Shown: positions 26,641 through 31,789 of the stretch, in pieces
How the letters are laid out: each line of letters opens with the position of its first letter
Numbering within the stretch: position 1 is the first letter of the stretch
Assembly (NCBI GenBank): GCA_035405645.1
Contig: DAONJL010000028.1
Coordinates: forward strand, 1 to 31,789
DNA length: 31,789 nt
Direction: 5' to 3'
Source of the DNA: DAONJL01 sp035405645 [NCBI: bacterium]
GTDB taxonomy: Bacteria > JAGOBX01 > DAONJL01
Position numbers and translations under genes: made by a program
The notes under the pieces: model-generated
What the model was told of the DNA's origin: nothing
The model's input: the letters and a program-made list of their open reading frames with translations, nothing else
The model's database searches: none

Positions 26641-28575
26641 TTAATTAATAATAAATTGTTGCATTTGTTCTTTTAATTTATTTGCTGAAACTTTTAATTC
26701 TTCTGCCATATTTGCTACCTGTTCGGTTGCACGTGTTTGTTCATTTATTAGTTCTGATACACTTGTTGTTCCTGTTGATGTTTGTTCTGATATTGTAGCA
26801 ATATTTTCCATTGATTTTTGAATTAGCAATGTTGCTTCTGTTTGTTTTTGGACTAATGGTGAAATTTGTGAAATAATATTTCTTAACATTTTTCCTGCTT
26901 CAACAATATTCTTTAATCTTTGACCTGCTTCAACAGCAAGTAAAACACCATTATCTGTTTTATCTGTCGTTATTTTCATTGCTTTATAGGCGTTTCTTGC
27001 TTTATTCTGAATATTTAATATTAATTCATTTATTTCATTTGCAGAGATTGCACTTTCTTTTGCTAATTGTCGAACTTGCTGACCAATCTCAACAATTTCT
27101 TTAACCTGTTTACCTGCTTTTACTGCACTAATTGAAACATTATAAGCAAGTGTATTTGTTTTTGTAGTAATATTTGAAATTGTTTCAGTTATCTTACCAA
27201 TCATTTGTGCAACTTCATTTAATTCATCTATGACTTTTGATGTGGTATTTACTTCCTCTTTAATATCACCAATGGTTTTAATAACATTTTCGACGACAAT
27301 ATTACCTTCTGAAGCAATTGATTGCATATCATAAGAACTTTTTAAAGCATTGCTAACCTGTTGATTTATTATTTGTGCTGAATTGGTTAATTCTGCTGTA
27401 TTTGTTTGTGTAATAGAAACCATTTTAGCATTATTACTTGCACCTTTTGAAATTTCTACAACATTATTTGCAATAGTTTCAATAGAAGCAGAAGATTGAG
27501 AAGCAGAAGAAGCCAGAGTATAAGATATTTCATTTACTTTTGTTGAATTATCAATAACCTGACGAACTAATTTTGAAAGGTTATTTATCATATTGTTAAA
27601 ACTATCGCCTAATTTTTCAAGTTCATCGCCAGTATTTAATTTAATATTAACGCGTAAATCACCTGATTCTGCTTTTTTCATTACATCAACCATAGCATTT
27701 ATTGGTTTTGAAATTTTTCTTGCTAAAAATATGGCAACAAAAATACCTAAAAATATAAAAATTGTGCCTGATATTATTGCTTCCTGTTTCGCTTTTTTTA
27801 ATAATTCATCAGTTCTTTTTATAGATTCTTCTGTTACTTTTTTAATTTCTTGTTCTGCTAATTCAGTACTTTCTTTCTTAATCCTTTCAATTGAATTATA
27901 CATTTCAAATAAAGAAAAACCAATCCGTATATAACCATAAGACATACCAGAAACACCAACCGGCACAATAAAATCATAAACTGGTAATTTAAGTTCTTCA
28001 ATTGTAATTTCTTGAACAGTCATTTTTTTAAATTTTAATGCTTGTTTTGAATAATCGTCTTTTAAAGGTTCTTTTTGTTCTTTTTTGGAAATAAAAGCGA
28101 TCAATTTATTATCTTCATCAAAAACTTTTTCGCCAAAATTTTGATTATAATAATTTGCAGATAGTCGATAAACCTGAGGCATATTGGAATTATCAGCATA
28201 TAAAGCATAAACAATATCTTTATCACGCAAAACCGAAGTCAAAGCATTTGTTATTGTTGTAAAATCAAATTCTAATAATGCTTTTGTTATTTGTTTGCCT
28301 AAATTTTCTGATAATAATTCACCTTTTTTGGACATCGAGGTAATTGCAAATTCACGCTCTCTTTTAATATTTTTATCTCTTGTTTCTTCTAATATTTTTT
28401 GTTGCTTTTCAATCATTATTTTCATATTAGTTTGTAAAATATCGTATTCTCGTTTATATGCAAGATAGGTGAGAATGAACGAAGAGGTAATAATAAGGGC
28501 TAAAATATATAAACTAAATTTACCACTTAAACTTTTGAATAATAATTTATAAATAGCGATAATTATTTTAAACAC
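26641..28575 (-). CDS. Methyl-accepting chemotaxis protein with a divergent signalling tip
   Basis: The 644-residue receptor has TM1 at about 19-40, a periplasmic sensor of about 225 residues (41-265), TM2 at 266-285, HAMP at about 286-338 (KISKPINAMVDVMKKAESGD) and a long signalling coiled coil to the end. The tip aligns without gaps to E. coli Tsr, but key contact residues differ: Tsr F373, E385, R388 and E391 are T471, S483, K486 and K489 here, and the AGRGF-like turn reads KQVKEI. The start is GTG (28575) with a poor ribosome site; the next ATG (codon 51) would lose TM1. The binding-protein gene upstream ends 9 bases before it. The periplasmic domain may read the two solute-binding proteins encoded upstream. 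Confidence 0.9.
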   Translation of the reverse strand: MFKIIIAIYKLLFKSLSGKFSLYILALIITSSFILTYLAYKREYDILQTNMKIMIEKQQKILEETRDKNIKREREFAITSMSKKGELLSENLGKQITKALLEFDFTTITNALTSVLRDKDIVYALYADNSNMPQVYRLSANYYNQNFGEKVFDEDNKLIAFISKKEQKEPLKDDYSKQALKFKKMTVQEITIEELKLPVYDFIVPVGVSGMSYGYIRIGFSLFEMYNSIERIKKESTELAEQEIKKVTEESIKRTDELLKKAKQEAIISGTIFIFLGIFVAIFLARKISKPINAMVDVMKKAESGDLRVNIKLNTGDELEKLGDSFNNMINNLSKLVRQVIDNSTKVNEISYTLASSASQSSASIETIANNVVEISKGASNNAKMVSITQTNTAELTNSAQIINQQVSNALKSSYDMQSIASEGNIVVENVIKTIGDIKEEVNTTSKVIDELNEVAQMIGKITETISNITTKTNTLAYNVSISAVKAGKQVKEIVEIGQQVRQLAKESAISANEINELILNIQNKARNAYKAMKITTDKTDNGVLLAVEAGQRLKNIVEAGKMLRNIISQISPLVQKQTEATLLIQKSMENIATISEQTSTGTTSVSELINEQTRATEQVANMAEELKVSANKLKEQMQQFIIN

Positions 28576-28584
28576 TGTAAAATA

Positions 28585-29526
28585 TTATTTACTTTCTTCT
28601 TTATAAACTTTATCAGCCATTCCAAAAACATCTGGTGAAACATTTAATTTCAATTGTTCGATAGTTAAAGCATTTATAACAAAAAAAGTACCGATTGGAG
28701 ATACAACACCAATTTTTTCTGGTGGTGTTTTATCAACTAAAATATTTTCAGCAATAGTAGCAGCCTGTGAACCAATTGTATAATAACTTGGAGAAATTGA
28801 AAGTAAAGCACCTGCTTTAACAAAAGCATCGGAATAAGCAATAAATGGGATTTTTTCTTTTTTACAGGTTTCTATTAAAAATTTTGTTGAATCAGTTGTA
28901 TAAACAACAGGGTCTGCAACCATATAAAGAATTTGAATTTTATTTTTTATGTTAGCAAATGCTTTTTCAATTTCATCAGCACTATTTATCTTTTTCTCAA
29001 TTAATTCAATTCCTAAATCACTTTTCTTTTGTTTTATTCCCTCTACTATTTCACTGCTTTTATCAGAATAAATTAAGCCAATTTTATTAGCACCTGGCAC
29101 AATCATTTGCATTTGAATAAAAGTAATTTCAAGCGGAACTTCAAGAGATATTCCCGTAACATTTTTTTTCTCAACTAAATTAAGCCCTTTTTTCTTATAA
29201 TTTAGAATCATAGAAAATATAATAGGAATATCCTGTATTTTATTAGCAGCAACATAAGCAGACATATCACCAATTGCATAAATTAAATCAGGTTTAGGTG
29301 TTTTTGCATTTATTTCCTTTGCAATTTTCTCGCCTTCTTTTAAATCGCTGTTTAATACATATTCAATAATATCAAATCCTTCTTTTTGTTTTAATGTATC
29401 AGCAAAACCTGCACTTGCTTCTACAAATTGTTGCAGATTACTATTTTTTATCACTACAATATTATATTTTGCATAACTACTAATTGTTAAAGAAAAAATT
29501 GTAATAAGAATAAATAAAAACTTCAT
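28585..29526 (-). CDS. ABC_sub_bind-type solute-binding protein
   Basis: I choose the ATG at 29526 (313 residues) over the GTG at 29535. AAGGAG lies 8 bases before the ATG but directly abuts the GTG. The protein has a signal peptide (hydrophobic FLFILITIFSLTISSYA) and a two-lobed periplasmic-binding fold of the ABC_sub_bind/TrpX family: PDLIYAIGDMSAYVA, the conserved PIIFSMILNY, VTGISLEVPLE, the inter-lobe NKIGLIYSDKS, and YMVADPVVYT. Relatives bind aromatic amino acids or similar small molecules; the ligand here is unknown. No ABC permease or ATPase is nearby, and the MCP gene follows after 9 bases, which suggests it serves as a sensory co-receptor. Confidence 0.85.
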   Translation of the reverse strand: MKFLFILITIFSLTISSYAKYNIVVIKNSNLQQFVEASAGFADTLKQKEGFDIIEYVLNSDLKEGEKIAKEINAKTPKPDLIYAIGDMSAYVAANKIQDIPIIFSMILNYKKKGLNLVEKKNVTGISLEVPLEITFIQMQMIVPGANKIGLIYSDKSSEIVEGIKQKKSDLGIELIEKKINSADEIEKAFANIKNKIQILYMVADPVVYTTDSTKFLIETCKKEKIPFIAYSDAFVKAGALLSISPSYYTIGSQAATIAENILVDKTPPEKIGVVSPIGTFFVINALTIEQLKLNVSPDVFGMADKVYKEESK

Positions 29527-29538
29527 ATTTTTCACTCC

Positions 29539-30309
29539 TTATTTGGTTATCCATTTTTTATATCCTAATGAAGATAAAAACTCTTTACCTTCATTTGAAT
29601 TATGCATATCTAAAAATGCTTTTTTTATTGTTTCAATATCATTATTATTAACATCATTTGTTACACACAAAGGTGATTCATCAATATCTTTTGATGATGA
29701 TAAACTTTTTAAACCAGTTACTGCAACAGGGTTAATCTTTTTTATTTTTTCAATATTTTTTTCTGCGATTATTGCTGCTTTGACCTGCCCAAATTTTGCT
29801 GCTAATACTGCATCAAGGTCTTTTTTAACCCAGATTATCTTTGCACCTGAACCATCAAAACCTGATGGTATAAATAAAAATTCATTTAAATATTTCAAAC
29901 TATTTGGTCCACTTGATGTTGATGCCATATTTTCTGTTTTTAATTCTGCTGCTGCATTTATTCCACCTTCTTTTACTAATATTACTTTTTTAAATGTCGT
30001 TTTATCTTCTTCATTAACTGGTTTTAATATTTCCTTTACATCATTTAAATCCTTCGCCATAAATGATGAAATAATAAATATTTTTGCCTGTTTTTTTGAA
30101 TAAACATCCTGAAAAATTTCTGGTGTTAAGACAGGCTGAAACTTAATTGGTGCATTAATTTTTTGAAAATAAGCAACAGCATTTTTAATGAGTAAACTAA
30201 CATCAACTGCCGCAGCATCAGGATTATAAAAGAAAACCGTTAATTCGCTACTGTGCAATGAAAATCCAATTAAATAACAAAAAAAGATAAAAAATATTAT
30301 TTTCTTCAT
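29539..30309 (-). CDS. PhnD-like periplasmic solute-binding protein
   Basis: The 256-residue protein has a signal peptide (1-20) and a type-2 binding-protein fold. LTVFFYNPDAAAVDVSLLIK (about 23-42) replaces the usual first strand and helix. AKFGQVKAAIIAEKNIEKI (about 171-189) and the C-terminal IKKAFLDMHNSNEGKEFLSSLGY (228-250) match the phosphate/phosphonate (PhnD) pattern, where the last helix reads L..lh...eGk..L..lG. The ligand is unknown and phosphonate should not be assumed. It lies between the CheX-like gene and the second binding-protein gene, 12 bases upstream of that gene's chosen start. GGAG precedes the ATG. No transporter subunits accompany it. Confidence 0.7.
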   Translation of the reverse strand: MKKIIFFIFFCYLIGFSLHSSELTVFFYNPDAAAVDVSLLIKNAVAYFQKINAPIKFQPVLTPEIFQDVYSKKQAKIFIISSFMAKDLNDVKEILKPVNEEDKTTFKKVILVKEGGINAAAELKTENMASTSSGPNSLKYLNEFLFIPSGFDGSGAKIIWVKKDLDAVLAAKFGQVKAAIIAEKNIEKIKKINPVAVTGLKSLSSSKDIDESPLCVTNDVNNNDIETIKKAFLDMHNSNEGKEFLSSLGYKKWITK

Positions 30310-30336
30310 AATTACTCCATGTTATAATTTTTTTAT

Positions 30337-30765
30337 TTAATAAAATTTAAATAAAAATTTTCCTTCTTTAAATTTTATTATATAATTATTATAAATATTA
30401 TCAATGCATCTAAATTTTTTTGTTTCTATTAAATATGGTTTTAATGAATTTATATTTGAATATTTTTTCTTTAATTGCAATTTGATTTTTTTACCAATTA
30501 ATTGAACTAGTCCAATCAAATGGTCAAGTGCTTTTTTATTTATTTCTTCTAATTTTTCATTTAATAATTTTTCTGCTATTGTTAATGCGTCTTTTTTATC
30601 TATTGTTAAAATTATTGTGTGATTCTCATCTCCACAAATTTCATAAATTATATTATATCCACTTGTTACAAAACCCTTGCTCTGCTCCATTTCTTTTACC
30701 ATTATATCAGATAAGCCAATTTTCTTTAAAATTTCTTTTAAATTATCAATAATAATATTATTCAT
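30337..30765 (-). CDS. Probable degenerate CheX-like protein
   Basis: The 142-residue soluble protein has no sure family match. Its layout (N-terminal helix, strands around HTIILTIDKKDALTIAEKLL at about 49-68, then a long helix ALDHLIGLVQLIGKKIKLQL at 79-98) resembles CheX/CheC, where the helix should carry the catalytic E-x-x-N. That motif is absent: the corresponding stretch reads DHLIGLVQLIG. It may be a non-catalytic CheX relative that binds CheY or the true CheX. The ATG overlaps the cheY stop by one base (TAATG), so translation is coupled to cheY. Confidence 0.5.
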   Translation of the reverse strand: MNNIIIDNLKEILKKIGLSDIMVKEMEQSKGFVTSGYNIIYEICGDENHTIILTIDKKDALTIAEKLLNEKLEEINKKALDHLIGLVQLIGKKIKLQLKKKYSNINSLKPYLIETKKFRCIDNIYNNYIIKFKEGKFLFKFY

Positions 30766-31133
30766 TACAATGAAGATCCTAATACTCTATTTACTGCTTC
30801 TATTACTCTTTTCTCCTGAAATGGTTTTATTATAAAATCTTTTGCACCACATTTTATTGCTTTTAAAACTAATTCTTTTTGACCCATTGCTGAACACATA
30901 ATTATTTTAGCACCTGGATCAAATTCTTTTATCATTTGAACTGCTTTTATTCCATCTACATTTGGCATTGTAATGTCCATTAATGTTAAATCAGGTTTTA
31001 ATTCTTTATATTTGTCAAATGCTTCCTGCCCATTTTCTGCTTCACCAACAATTGTATGACCAGCTTCTTCTAATATTTCCTGCAACATCATTCGCATTAT
31101 TGCAGCATCATCAACTAATAATATTTTAGCCAC
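30765..31133 (-). CDS. cheY: Chemotaxis response regulator CheY
   Basis: The 122-residue protein is a canonical single-domain regulator: Asp8 and Asp9 (LLVDDA), phosphoacceptor Asp53 (TLMDITMP), Ser81 (MCSAMG) and Lys103 (IIKPF). It should receive phosphate from the CheA of this operon and be dephosphorylated by the CheX encoded just upstream. The start is GTG, supported by AAGGAGG at 31145..31139 with a 5-base spacer. It differs strongly from the stand-alone receiver at 12746. No flagellar motor gene is nearby, so the output may be motility or something else. Confidence 0.93.
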   Translation of the reverse strand: MAKILLVDDAAIMRMMLQEILEEAGHTIVGEAENGQEAFDKYKELKPDLTLMDITMPNVDGIKAVQMIKEFDPGAKIIMCSAMGQKELVLKAIKCGAKDFIIKPFQEKRVIEAVNRVLGSSL

Positions 31134-31159
31134 TTTAGCCTCCTTATTTTATTATTATT

Positions 31160-31660
31160 TTATTCATTGCTTTCTTCCTTCAATAATTCATCTTCTTCGC
31201 TTTCTTTTAATGCTAAACTAATCTCTAATGGTCCGATTTCTGATTGCATAGAAACAACAATTGTTTTTAATTTTATAAACTCGATTTTGAATTTATCACC
31301 TGTTATTATTGATGGTGGTGTTACTCTTAATATTTTATTTTTCTTTTGTAATAATGAAGTTGACCTTCCTGTTATCATATTTGATATTTCACTAATTCCA
31401 CTTTTAATTAGTTTTTCTTTCTTTTCTGGATTTATTTTTTTTAACCATTTTACAACTAATGTTTCTGCTGTTGTTCCTTGAAGACTATATACTACCTGCC
31501 CGGTAATAAAACCAGTTATACCTGCAATTATTGATACATCATACGAAGGTATCGGATAAGCATTTAAAAATATTTTTTCTTTTTTAAATTCTATCCCTGT
31601 TAATTCATTTATAACTTCACACCCCGCCTGAACAAATGCATTCAAATATTCAACTTTCAT
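31160..31660 (-). CDS. cheX: CheX-family CheY-phosphate phosphatase
   Basis: The 166-residue protein matches CheX (CheC/CheX/FliY superfamily): YLNAFVQAGCEVINELTG at the start, the ITGFITGQVVYSL strand pair (48-60), and the helix carrying the catalytic E-x-x-N, here E91-I-S-N94 in GISEISNMITGRS. RVTPPSIITG (112-121) is also typical. An acidic tail (EESEEDELLKEESNE-like) ends the protein. It removes phosphate from CheY. AAGGAG precedes the ATG at 31660. It is the first gene of the operon, behind a strong promoter at 31691-31719. Confidence 0.9.
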   Translation of the reverse strand: MKVEYLNAFVQAGCEVINELTGIEFKKEKIFLNAYPIPSYDVSIIAGITGFITGQVVYSLQGTTAETLVVKWLKKINPEKKEKLIKSGISEISNMITGRSTSLLQKKNKILRVTPPSIITGDKFKIEFIKLKTIVVSMQSEIGPLEISLALKESEEDELLKEESNE

Positions 31661-31690
31661 TATTTTTTCTCCTTCACAATTTTTTTATCA

Positions 31691-31719
31691 ATTATTTTTA
31701 AAAAAACTCATCTTGTCAA
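31691..31719 (-). promoter_or_regulatory. Strong sigma70-type promoter of the chemosensory operon
   Basis: On the minus strand a consensus TTGACA (31719..31714), a 17-base spacer and AATAAT (31696..31691, 5 of 6 to consensus) lie upstream of the CheX ATG at 31660. The expected start is near 31684, giving a leader of about 24 bases that includes the AAGGAG. This looks like housekeeping rather than flagellar sigma28 control. Confidence 0.75.
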
Positions 31720-31755
31720 GAATTTTTTAAAAAATATTCAGAAAATATCCCAGAC

Positions 31756-31789
31756 ATGGTATACCCCTTTGCAGCATTACGAATAGTAA
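31756..31789 (+). CDS. Probable start of a divergent gene, possibly DUF1015
   Basis: From ATG 31756 the plus strand reads MVYPFAALRIV to the window edge, using codons typical of this genome (GCA, TTA, CGA, ATA, GTA). The PFxALR opening recalls DUF1015 proteins. The same frame stays open back to 31702 (stop TAA at 31699-31701) but has no earlier ATG. No Shine-Dalgarno is visible. A minus-strand frame ending in TGA at 31718..31716 also reads through here but with less typical codons. Eleven codons are too few to be sure. Confidence 0.4.
   Translation, partial: MVYPFAALRIV

Noticed and set aside
29527-29535. GTG start for the ABC_sub_bind-type protein
   Set aside because: AAGGAG abuts this GTG, leaving no spacer, while it is ideally placed 8 bases before the ATG at 29526.
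31716-31789. Minus-strand frame ending TGA at 31718..31716 as the tail of an upstream che gene
   Set aside because: Its codons are less typical than the plus-strand frame from 31756, and its stop overlaps the -35 element of a strong promoter; the plus-strand start is the better explanation, though not certain.

Overview
This is a very AT-rich (roughly three quarters A+T by eye) bacterial chromosome segment. The host is a diderm: there is an outer-membrane beta-barrel protein ending in phenylalanine, an RND efflux pump with a periplasmic adaptor lipoprotein, and several exported solute-binding proteins. Codon choice is extreme (TTA, ATA, GTA, GCA, AAA dominate), and most but not all genes have AGGAGG-type ribosome binding sites. 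Nothing here fixes the phylum; an uncultivated low-GC diderm lineage is my best description. I saw no rRNA, tRNA, CRISPR or intact transposase.

Layout. (1) 1-1915, leftward: a beta-barrel outer-membrane protein, an exported FecR-domain protein, and the first codons of another exported protein that leaves the window. (2) 2401-7642, rightward from a strong promoter: an exported class-A-beta-lactamase-like serine hydrolase, a GYF_2/zinc-ribbon/OB-fold membrane protein, a TctA-like permease and a YdjM-like membrane hydrolase. (3) 7855-12054: an RND adaptor and RND permease. They are followed by a non-coding stretch bounded by inverted GGGG(T/A)CAG(A/G)CGTC motifs that look like the ends of a small non-autonomous mobile element. 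(4) 12746-18262: a stand-alone receiver-domain protein, PgsA-like phosphatidyltransferase, GroES, GroEL, a strong intrinsic terminator, GrpE and DnaK. (5) 18359-22778: a GldA/GldF/GldG/DUF4340-type ABC-2 system. (6) 31660-22786, leftward: a nine-gene chemosensory operon. (7) 31756 to the end: the probable start of a divergent gene, possibly DUF1015.

The chemosensory operon is the most interesting part. In transcription order it holds CheX, CheY, a degenerate CheX-like protein, a PhnD-type binding protein, an ABC_sub_bind-type binding protein, an MCP with a divergent signalling tip, a membrane coiled-coil protein shaped like a receptor without a sensor domain, a CheW-like protein with an extra C-terminal domain, and CheA. 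It is bounded by a promoter upstream and a convergent gene downstream, so it looks complete. It has no cheR, cheB, cheD or flagellar gene. The CheW-like protein and CheA carry what looks like the same accessory domain. My reading is a dedicated ligand-sensing array: two periplasmic binding proteins feed one receptor, signal passes through non-standard coupling parts to CheA and CheY, and CheX resets it. This is inference from gene content and visible motifs.
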